A stretch of DNA of 64,000 bases from Myxocyprinus asiaticus (taxonomy: Eukaryota; Chordata; Actinopteri; Cypriniformes; Catostomidae), in NCBI RefSeq assembly GCF_019703515.2, contig NC_059393.1:15496501-15560500 (forward strand), in the 5' to 3' direction. Positions 54,989 to 64,000 of this stretch are shown in pieces. How positions within the stretch are numbered: the stretch's first letter is position 1; the number at the start of each line of letters is the position of its first letter. Both the position numbers and the translations under genes were made by a program. A model generated the notes under the pieces. That model was not told the DNA's origin. It saw only the letters and a program-made list of their open reading frames with translations, and ran no database searches.

Positions 54989-55212
54989 ATGGACCAGCAT
55001 CCGAGCGCCCGGAGCTGCAGCACTCGCGGAGCTGCGCCGTCCTGTGAGAGCGTCTCCGGTGAGCACCCCATGAATTTGTACATCCACTCGACCACCGGCA
55101 CACGCTTCGAGCTCTCCCTTCCCGTAGAAGAGACCGTGGAAGGGCTAAAACGAAGACTTTCTCAAAAACTGAAAGTGCCCAAAGAAAGACTCGCTCTGCT
55201 GTACAAAGAAAC
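54989..55212 (+). CDS. midn: MIDN exon 1
   Basis: The ATG in CGAATGG has a weak context, so Met28 (GAGCACCCCATGAAT) is a possible second start that would give just the Ubl domain. Ends LLYKET with donor AAAC|GTGAGT. The exon is GC-rich. Confidence 0.93.
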
Positions 55213-58200
55213 GTGAGTATTGCTGAGGATTGCTTAATTTAGTGCACTGTTAGGCGTTTTTTAACAATGGGAAAGAGGGGTAAGAGGAGGTCAGAGGGTG
55301 GGTTTTAATAATAAGCATCCTAATGGAGATTTTCAGCCACAAAAGACTGCAGACACCTGCATCTTAGAGCTGTGGTTCATGTTTTTGTATCTATTGCACA
55401 ATGCAATCCATGTTACATGTATGTACCATGGTATTTTACTTTGCTTTGGCAGCCCACAGCCTCTTTGATACAAATGAAAGTCATCTATGCTCTTGATTAT
55501 GTGTTGTTGGCATGCACAAGAAACCTGCATCATATAATTTCACTAGAAACTGATCTTGATCTGATATTTCCAGAGTATTTCTGTTTTCTACAGATTGCAA
55601 ACGCTCAGAAGTGTCCACTACATATGAATACAATGCACCAATCTCTTAATTAAACTGGCTGCTTTGCATGATTACAACATGCATTGCATTTTAAACTGGA
55701 TGCTGATGAATAAAGCATTCCTGGTGGGACTCACACTGGTGTGTTGGAATATTCTAACTGCATGTTAAAGAAAACGAGGGGCGATGTTAGTTTCAGTGCA
55801 GTTTGTACATTGCCTAACAATTACGCTTGGGTGGTGGAGCTGGGGAGGTGAGTGAGAAGCTCTTTGTCACTTGCAAATGACCCTAACAGTTGCATTGTTT
55901 GTGCTTTGAATTGGGTCGATTGAAAAGCCCTCACAAGTAATCACCACCAAATTACATCATCCTTTTAAAAACGAAGTGAGTTCGCTTAATCTCCTCTGTT
56001 TGGTTTAGCTGCCTCCAGGCCAACTGCTCAGTGCCTTTGTTTCTGCAGGAGGTGGTGACATTTAGCCCAAGCACATGTGCACACATTTACGCAAGTAGGA
56101 CAGATTGTATTCAGGGATATGTGGGTTAAATATATATTTAGACAATCTATTTTAAACACTTGTCTTTATGTGGGTGTTTTTCAACTGAATATGCCTTTGT
56201 GATTTCTGTCTGTTGTTGTTTGTGGCTTTTATTTGCATACTTTTATAATGATGTATATATGGGTCATATCCAGGTCAAAATGTTATCGTATTGTTATCAG
56301 GAGATGTTAAGCAAAATTACAGCCTCTGTCACCATTCTCTTTCATTGTATGAGAAAAAGATGCAGTTAGGGTGAATGGTGACTGATAATAACATGCTGCC
56401 AAACATCTTTTGTGTTTCATGGAAGAAGGGAAGTCATAAGGGTTTGCCGCAAAATGAGGCTATATGATGGTAGAATTTTATTTCTACATTGAACTACATT
56501 TAATTAACTGTATAATCACTTTTTCGTAAATGTGTGTTTTCATATCGGCAGGTTTGAAGTTTAATAAAGTCTCTTTCTGCTCTTTAGACGCCTGAGTTCA
56601 GGAAAACTTCAAGATTTGGGTATAACGGATGGGAGCAAGTTAACATTGGTTCCAACAGTTGAAGCAGGCCTAATGGTAAGGATAGTATGGCCGATACATT
56701 TATCTTTAGTCCTGCCTGCCATTATGTGAGCTTGAATGAGAAGTTTACCCTGTCATGTGTCTCTTTCTCAAGTCTCAAGCATCAAGACCTGAGCAGTCAG
56801 TAATGCAGGCACTGGAAAGCTTGACGGAAACACAGGTAAGGTTTCATTGTAATAAGGTCATTCCAGTAGATGTTGAATTACACAGTGGCCTATTACATTG
56901 GACAGTTGTGTGCACACTTAACCTAATTGCTAGGGCAGCGACGAACACGCCAAATGTATGTTTTTGAACTTTCTACTTGGCAAGATGTTACACCGACACA
57001 GGGTAATGGGATACAGATGATGCCCTCCTTAGCTTTTAACTTTAAGACCTCTAAACACTTACTACGCATATTTGAAGAAACACCTTCCAGTTTCCTGGCA
57101 ACATCTGCACTTCATTTAGACCCACACCTCACCATTCATATGAAAGAATATCTGAGAATATGTTGCTGTTTAGTTTGTATTTTCATTGAAAGCTAATGGA
57201 TTTTTATCAGCTCAAACCTCATTATGCTAGCTATTTCTTACCTGATTACAGTAGTGAGGGGCGTATATTTCACTTACAGTTATGAATTTTAGTCTATAGC
57301 ATTGTGTACCCTTTATTATTGGACCATGACCAATAATATCCTTCAAAAACTATTGAAATGCACAGAAATTGTTTATGGCACCTCTCATATAAATCCTCCA
57401 CTTGTCTTCACTACATTGTCTTGCAGATATTTTGGGAAATCCTGGGTTATGTTTGTATGTGAGTTTAGATATGACTGCATTTGTGTAAGAGAGGAAAGAA
57501 CTATCTCGAGTGACGAAATAGAAGAGGTTGTAGAAGGGGGAGGGTAGAAGGGGAGTGCACCACGTTCAATAAGCCTTCTCCCGGCAGCTGCAGTGTCTCC
57601 TGTTTCTATAGAAAAGCTTTTTAGCCAGTTAAAAGCAGCTTGGTTCTTGCTTATGGCCTTTCCCCATCACAAAATGCCTTTTTGCAGTTGCATGCAAATG
57701 TTAGTTTGCACTTTTCTCTGATCTAATGTACTATTGTAGGCAGCTAAGTGTGTCATCTGGTCTCTCATGAAAGGGCCCTTTTTTGGAAATCATTATGGTG
57801 CATTTTTAGTCATCTTTTTTGTAGCTTCATGGTTACAGGCACGAACTGAGTCAGTAACATTAACCTAGTTTCCATCCACTTTTCGTGCTGTTTTGTTATC
57901 GATAAAGTGAAAATGCGTAAAAACAAATGTTGCGAAATTTGTCATCTTCTGCTTGTTTTCATTCAAATGGCATTTTATCGCTAAAAATTGTGTGTGTAAT
58001 GACGTCATGCTTAAAAAAAAAACAAAAAAAACACTTTGTCGCATACGTTTTGGTTTATCGCAAAAGAAATCTGCCCGTAAGCAGTTTCCATACAGATTGT
58101 GTACCTTTTGTGTACCTTTCACCTCCCAGATGTCCCTAAATTTTGTATAATAGGGAGAGTGTTGAGACAATTCATTGAAATTAGACAGCTTACTGTTATT

Positions 58201-61200
58201 TTAATTTCACAAATAAATGCAATCAAAAGGGAGCAGTTGCCCTTCTGATAGGACTGTAATATTGGTCCTGATGTTGCACCTATCGCAGGTTGCCACCGGT
58301 TCCGACCCGAAAGCGAATCTTCATGGCCCTGTTCAAGCTGGCAACCTGCACCAAGTAGTGAGGGAAACTTCCGGTCTAAGTATAAGGACCATCCATCGAT
58401 GTGTATATGCTGTGTGCACAGCTATTAAAGAAAAACTGATGCGGTGTAATATCAGGGTTTCGTGATATTATATGTATGATATATTCCTGATATTCAATAT
58501 TTTGAACAATCATCTAACCTAAAGCATCACCATTACAACTGCATTATGTCCCGCATATTTGTCCAGCAACTTTTAATGACCTAAAACACCAACTGAACTT
58601 GATTGTCATCTCAAATTAATTTTAGCGTCATAATGCAATTTACATTTTTCTGAAGAATCTCAGCAAATGCGATCCGAGGTAAAGAGGGTTCGATTTAAAA
58701 TATTTAAATGTTTTTAAATGTTCAAAAGCTAGTTTTCTGAAAGTGAACTCGGCATTGGACAAATGGTTCTTTTTTTTTTTTTTCTCTCTCTCTCTACAGA
58801 ACAGGGTAAGGCTAATTTAAGTTTGTGTAAAGAAAAGGCAATTATATAGACCTAACAATATTATTTTGTCGTTTGGTAATTTATGTTTTTAATTTAATGC
58901 TTTATTCGTTTGGTAATTTATTTTATTTAATACAGGGAATTTTGCCAGCAGTTTTTCAAAAGTAAGCTAAACAATAATTGTATAGAATTGGGCTGTGTTA
59001 GTGTTCCAAAAAAGCACATTGAAGCTTTTAGTATTGGGTATTTATTTTATTTAAAACATCTTTGTGCACAAAAATTATGTTTTTTGTTTTGTGGGCTAAA
59101 TCCATGACTGCCATCTATTATTTTGAGTGGTGTGGAAAAGCAACGGATGTCTACTGTGATTAAATAAATCGCAAAGAGTGGCCAGTAATTTGTTCTCCGT
59201 GCACTTGTCGATGACAGGTGCATGATATGAGATATTTGTGTTGGCACTCCTGGAAGTGTCATGATGCAGATGTGTTTGCAGCATCGGATCTGTGCAGGGA
59301 TGCCATTAAGACCAATCCATAACAGTGCGAGGAATGCTTCACGTACAATAAATTGGACTTCAAGGATGTATACCTTGTTATCATGATTAACAGAGGCTAA
59401 CGATTGGGGTAAAATCTGCCACGTGACACACAATTTTTGCATTATTGCCAATTTTCTTGACAACAAGTCTTTCCAAACCAGTTTTTGCGACATCTGAAGT
59501 ATCGACATAGAGTTTATGCGCTAGAGTTAAACGGAAAAATAATACATCGACACGATATTAAATTTTAGTGATAATTTGCGTTTCCATCAGCTATAGCAGT
59601 AAACTTTTTGATGCGCTACACCTTTTGTCGCAAATAAACCCTTGGATGGAAATGTAGTTATTGTCAAATATGAAACCTGTTCTTCTTTCAGAACTGAAAT
59701 TATTGAGCACAATTGTGCATTGATATTTTTGTTTAGATGAGCACTCGTATGCAATGACTGTAAAGGCCAGAGTATACTTCGTTCCGAGAACTGTTCCATC
59801 TCGAGTGTGGTTAAGCACTCAGCCTTTTAAAGTATACTTTTTTGAGTGCGAGCACGGACATTTCACACTATGACTTCTTTGTGTTACTCTTTAGTACAGT
59901 CAACAGCAGGTGCATGCTCCGACGTAACACAAAGATACAGACTGTCCACTTGTCTAGAAAAATGGCGCTTTTACCGTGCACAGTTCATTCTTAGTGAATC
60001 TGCCCCTGAATGACAATCCAATTTTTTCTAAACAATTTTGAAGTAAACATGAGAATCCATAAAACTGTCTCTAAATGCACACATATTTGGACTACAACTT
60101 CTGGTCTTGTGGTCTGATTCTGAGCACTATATAGCAGAGGACGTCGCAGACCACCGTATTTGACATGCCCTGCTGGGACTGTACATCATCACTGTAATTT
60201 AAATACTCAAGACGCAGCACAATTTCAGTGCTGGTTGCACCTGCTAAAATAGATTAAGGGTGGTCAGTGTATAAGACGCAGTTTGTTGCGCTGAAATTCC
60301 ACGCTCAAAAGTGGTGCAACTGTTTAATGCATTTATCCGCGTTCTGCACACTATGGTTGCTTTTGCGCTGTTGGCTGATCTGCATAATTCATTTAGTGAA
60401 TGGGGCACTAATCCAGCACAGAGAGCATGTGGTTGGTGGGGTGGTGGGGGGTGGGGGTTGTTGCAGAAGGGCCCACTTTTATTTTTTGCCTAGGGTCCCC
60501 AGAGTCCCTAGAATCGCCTCTGAACCAGACAGTGTTTTATGGAAAGGGAAGGCTGGCAGTTATTGGAATGGCATTTTTCCTCTTGTTACTTCAGCCTAAC
60601 AGCCTTTTCTGGTCTGTAATTTTAAGCCATTGTGGTTTTCCATGTCTCTCCATAGTCTCCAGTTTTACCCTCTCCGTCATGAAAACGGAAGAACAGAATG
60701 ACATCATGGAGGTTCTCCGTTTAAGTTCCATTGGCTTAAAGGGAATTCCATTCATTGAAAAATAAATTTCTCTCTATTTTAGTTTACAGATCAACCATCT
60801 TCTTGAGCATTTACACAGCACTTTTGTATTTCAGCAGTGCTTTGTTGTGGGTAACTCTGCCCATCAAGTAGAAATAATGACTAGTGTCTGATTCTTCCGG
60901 CAACCGAGTTTGTTAATTAGCAGTTTCTTTGCCAACTCACCTCTAAAGGCAGGTAGATTGCTCTCTTTGTTCCTGAGGAATAACAAAGTGGTTTGTTTCC
61001 ACAAGCAAGTGCCCGGTCTTAGCGGCACACACTGGAGATTTTTTCCTGTCATAACTTTCCACCCTCCAGACATCCACCTACCCACTTTAAAATAAGGCCT
61101 GGGCGCCTGTCATTGTGTCTGAAAATGAACAGATGCAAATAATGGGATCCAACAATATAGGGCAAGTCACATCCCAGTCACCCCTCTCGTCATTTCCACC

Positions 61201-64000
61201 CACCAAACCCCCCTCCCTGAGGGAGAAAAGGATGGAAATCAAACTGAATCTGTCAAAGAGGCTGAGAGATGGCCAAAGTTACACCACCTTTCAGGAGGTT
61301 CTGAAGTTTGTTTGATTACCAAGAAGGACAGTAATGAGTCAGAAACCCAGATATGGATAGAAGTTGAAAATAGAACCGAGGAAATGATGCATCATGCCGA
61401 GTGGCACGGCTCCAAAGGATGGCGATGACCTTCGTGCAATATCCAGAATTATATTTTTGATTTTGCAAATATTTGAAATGAAAAGGCAGATTATGACTGT
61501 GTTGTGTGAACAGCTGGTACATTGGTTGAGAGATTAGTTTGCATTCCCTTGATCAGCGATAAGAGCCATTCGTATGCGTGTTTGCACGAAGACCACTCCC
61601 AATCCATGTTGACATGGGCAATCACTCAGATTCGTGACTGTTCCTGTTTCCCATCCGCCTTTGTGATTGAAGTGCTTGGTTTCGTGACTGAACTGAAAAG
61701 GAGAGGGGGGTGGGGGGGTGGCTTTGTATATGTTCTCATTTGCCAATAACCAAGCCACCAGCTTTTTTTAATTAGGATTGAACTCCTCTTCTGTACTGAG
61801 CTATTTTTGTTTTAGCATTGTTCCTTATGTATTTGTCCTTCATAATATTCCAGTCATCATGTCTCTTGATAAGAGCTTTGTACTGCAACATTTTTCTCTA
61901 AATGTTTATGTCATTAATTAATGCTGAATCCCATGATTGTAGATATTTTGAATCATGTTTGCAGCAAAGTGTGACACGTCTGTTTTGACTCAATCTCTCG
62001 CCTACCCAGACTAATTTGTTCGGTCATCTGAGGCAAAAAGGTGTTGTGCTTTCACAGTGCATATCTTTGATGGTCACCCAGAGCTCGGAGAATTTGGAAA
62101 AGTGGACACAGCAGGAGCCGAAAGCAAAGTCTTAAGTAAATTGCTTCAAGGCTTAAAAAGGATTTGGTTCTGGTGTTTGGACTTGACTGAAAGAGGCTCT
62201 TTGGAGCACCCCGTCAGACTTGCAACCCTGATCAAATTTAGCCTTAACCTGCTGAATCCTCAGCGCTAAAACCATGTTCATGCCTAGGTAGACCTTGAGA
62301 ATGTTGCACCCCTCGTATGGGATCTTTGAAGGTAGCCTTCTTCGTAGGATTTTGAGAAAGATACAAGCCATTAATTTAAAAGATCTTGATATTGTAACCG
62401 CACCCTCCATGTCTCTTTGTGAGGAATATATTGATGGCCCACCTGACACAATCAAAACCCACCAGTCGATGGTGGGGGTTAACAAGCTGGGTTTCAACTC
62501 TCCATTTTTGCTGAGGCCTTTGATAGATGACCAGTCTTCTTTTAGACAGGCGTGATATCGAAAAAGTCTTTTTTCTGATTTGACCCCTTCAAAGATGGGA
62601 GTTTTCAGCCTGCAGCTGAACATCAACTTGGTGCTGTTCTGAGCTCCTGCTTTACATTTTCCGTGCTACAGAAAAAATGCCTGTAAATGAGTTCCTTGAA
62701 ACACAGAGACCCCAATAAATAAAACTGTCAGCTATAGAGTTGGGAGGGGGGAAAAAGGGAAGGAGCCAAAGGTGTACGCTCCCTGAATATTTCATCAGCA
62801 TCCACCAGCATCCTCACACTGCTGACACCCCCCACTCCACCCTTACTCTCGCTACAAGGTTTCACCCCCAGCCCTCCTCCCGTCTCCCCTTATCATGTTT
62901 TCTTTCTCTCTGCTTCACTTGCTCTTCACTGCATAGCAACCGCAACCCACTGCAGTGCAAAATGCCTCCCCAACAAATCAAAATGGATGAAGAGTAAAGA
63001 TAAAGGAATGTAAGCGCTAGTCTGTTGCAGGTGAAGCAGTGTTGGCTTGTCAATAAGTGCACGATTCTTGTATATAGGAACTTGTTGTCTTAGACATACA
63101 TTCATATCTGCCTTTGTTGCCTTTGAGTGACTCGTGAGCAGGCCTAGACAGAATCTGCAGATTTTTTTTCACATTTTCTGAGCTGATTTTGGTTTGTATA
63201 ATGGTCATGTCGTTCTAAACCAGTTTGACATATGCTGAACATAAAATGAGAAAATGTTATGAATTTCCAAGTCCGAAACAGTCGTATTCCCATATTCCCT
63301 GAAACTATCTTACATATTTTAGTGAAAATCTCGACATCCGTTGTGTGTTCATGAGCACTGTGAGAGAAGCTCATTCACAGCGGCTTGCGTGTTAACGTGA
63401 GAACTTTCATTGTTTGGCGCTAAAAACAAACCAAATTTTTGCCACTGTGAAAAGGTTTCATTCTTGCAGATGTGTTAAACAGCTGATGGAGCTATCAAAG
63501 CTGAAAGGTGTTCTAATTCTGCAGAAATCTGCGAAGCTTTCTGTGGAGTTCTGCAGGTGTAGACTCCATTAAGGCCTGCTCATTAGAGAATGTGACCTGT
63601 AGTTTGTCCTTATTTCATTGAATTAGGGAAGAAACTGTGGTACGGTTAGGTATCTGCCTTCCAAGGCATTTCCAAGCCATTGTCGAGCTTTTTGTAGAAC
63701 TTGATCTGTCTGCCTTGAGACTGCAGAAACCAATGGCCTTTAGAACAAAGAGGTGTGTGCTAATGCAGTCTTGCGGTTGCTTTAGAGTACCTAAACTATT
63801 TCAGGTGCTACAGAGTACATGTTGACACTGATAGATTTTATAGAACCTCTGTTACACCCACAGCAGTTCTAGCCATAGTTTGGAATTTCTGCACCAGTGC
63901 TTCCAAAACTCTTTTGATGATAGACTGATTTCTTAGACTAACTAAACATGGACTTTCTTCCTCAACCACCTAATGGCTCTTTATGATGGTCCATTAATAT
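54989..64000 (+). CDS. midn: MIDN, midnolin, N-terminal part (gene runs off the right edge)
   Basis: Three coding exons are visible, 54989-55212, 56588-56675 and 56773-56835, with consistent phases, giving 125 residues. Residues 1-27 are a variable Ser/Cys-rich leader. Met28 starts the ubiquitin-like domain, MNLYIHSTTGTRFELSLPVE through TVEGLKRRLSQKLKVPKERL, RLSSGKLQDLGITDGSKLTL and VPTVEAGLM. The third exon gives SQASRPEQSVMQALESLTET. All are close to mammalian midnolin. Midnolin is a nuclear protein that captures short-lived transcription factors with its Catch region and delivers them to the proteasome without ubiquitination; the Ubl domain supports degradation. The remaining Catch region and the proteasome-binding C-terminal helix must lie beyond 64000: no match was found in 56836-64000. 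Confidence 0.93.
55213..56587. other. midn: MIDN intron 1
   Basis: No coding block. 55800-56080 is repeat-poor and less AT-rich, possibly conserved. 56290-56480 carries a fragment of the TTAA fold-back MITE family (GAATGGTGAC, CATCTTTTGTGTTTCATGGA). Confidence 0.4.
56588..56675 (+). CDS. midn: MIDN exon 2
   Basis: Acceptor GCTCTTTAG; encodes RLSSGKLQDLGITDGSKLTL and VPTVEAGLM, then donor ATG|GTAAGG. Second half of the ubiquitin-like fold. Confidence 0.95.
56773..56835 (+). CDS. midn: MIDN exon 3
   Basis: Acceptor TTTCTCAAG (AAG type), 21 codons in phase 0, SQASRPEQSVMQALESLTET plus Q, donor CAG|GTAAGG. Only 97 bases of intron separate it from exon 2. Confidence 0.93.
56836..57863. other. 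midn: MIDN intron 3, first part
   Basis: No exon seen. 57555-57720 is less AT-rich, with TTGCATGCAAATGT (octamer core) and CTGCAGTGTCTCCTGTTTC; a candidate intronic regulatory element, unproved. Confidence 0.35.
57864..59657 (+). mobile_element. PIF/Harbinger-like transposon relic
   Basis: Ends CTAGTTTCCATCCA (57865) and TGGATGGAAATGTAG (59643-59657) are inverted. Flanking TAA and TTA fit the three-base TWA target of PIF/Harbinger, though not identical. Inside, 58270-58450 encodes FMALFKLATCTK in one frame and GLSIRTIHRCVYAVCTAIKE in another, together the N-terminal helix-turn-helix region of a HARBI1-like nuclease broken by a frameshift. A 153-codon open frame on the minus strand (59508-59047) may be the degraded partner or chance. 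Confidence 0.6.
59760..59990. mobile_element. MITE 'E' copy 3
   Basis: Begins TAAAGGCCAGAGTATACTTC and contains TTTTAAAGTATACTTTTTTG and ACACTATGACTTCTTTGTGT, in the order of 41466-41772. The right end is eroded. Confidence 0.65.
60190..60340. repeat. Dispersed repeat, copy 2 (AAGACGCAG family)
   Basis: AATACTCAAGACGCAGCACA, ATAGATTAAGGGTGGTCAGT and ATAAGACGCAG match 17640-17790 in order and orientation. Confidence 0.6.
60341..64000. other. midn: MIDN intron 3, distal part
   Basis: I searched by eye for the next MIDN exon and found none. 60520-60790 and 62030-62720 are less AT-rich and repeat-poor; the latter holds long open frames on both strands (157 codons at 62626-62153 minus, 70 and 86 codons plus) and ends in AATAAATAAA near 62714. 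No protein family is recognised. 61700-61722 is a G-rich run. Confidence 0.4.

Overview
The window looks like nuclear DNA from a teleost fish, probably a cyprinid. The reasons are split vertebrate genes with GT-AG introns, dense Tc1-type transposons, fold-back MITEs, tRNA-derived SINEs and LINE tails of the kind common in cyprinid genomes, and many microsatellites. It is not prokaryotic: there are no operons and no CRISPR arrays. The species cannot be named from the sequence alone.

Three vertebrate genes can be recognised and assembled exon by exon. CBARP (calcium channel beta-anchoring and regulatory protein) is on the minus strand with nine coding exons between 26117 and 8407; the joined frame stays open for 880 residues. 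A likely non-coding first exon and promoter lie near 28980-29135. ATP5F1D (mitochondrial ATP synthase delta subunit) is on the plus strand with four coding exons, 31033-38202, a spliced 3' UTR and a poly(A) signal at 38605. MIDN (midnolin) is on the plus strand; its first three coding exons (54989-56835, ubiquitin-like domain) are present and the rest lies beyond the right edge. The order and orientation CBARP(-) ATP5F1D(+) MIDN(+) match human 19p13.3, so this is a conserved syntenic block. CBARP and ATP5F1D are divergently transcribed.

Region by region: 1-2605 is the broken 3' part of an L1/Tx1-type LINE. 2606-8406 is sequence downstream of CBARP carrying a degenerate Tc1 element (5570-7104) with Sleeping-Beauty-like doubled terminal repeats. 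8407-29135 is CBARP, whose introns hold a nearly intact DD34E Tc1 element (12215-13450), a LINE tail, SINE-like repeats, fold-back repeats and microsatellites. 29136-38630 is the divergent promoter interval and ATP5F1D; three related 0.7 kb TTAA-flanked fold-back MITEs sit next to or inside this gene. 38630-54400 is intergenic, mostly layered repeats (including one nested insertion at 41.1-42.5 kb), with one unusually repeat-poor stretch at 48.4-48.95 kb that could be a regulatory element. 54400-64000 is the MIDN promoter, first exons and a long intron containing a PIF/Harbinger-like relic.

The three genes are not a pathway: they act at neuronal calcium channels, in mitochondrial ATP synthesis and in nuclear protein turnover. 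I found no convincing new biological system. The observations most worth a second look are the MITE landing two bases from the ATP5F1D promoter motif, the three-copy MITE cluster, the nested repeats, the paired-repeat Tc1 ends, and the candidate non-coding elements.
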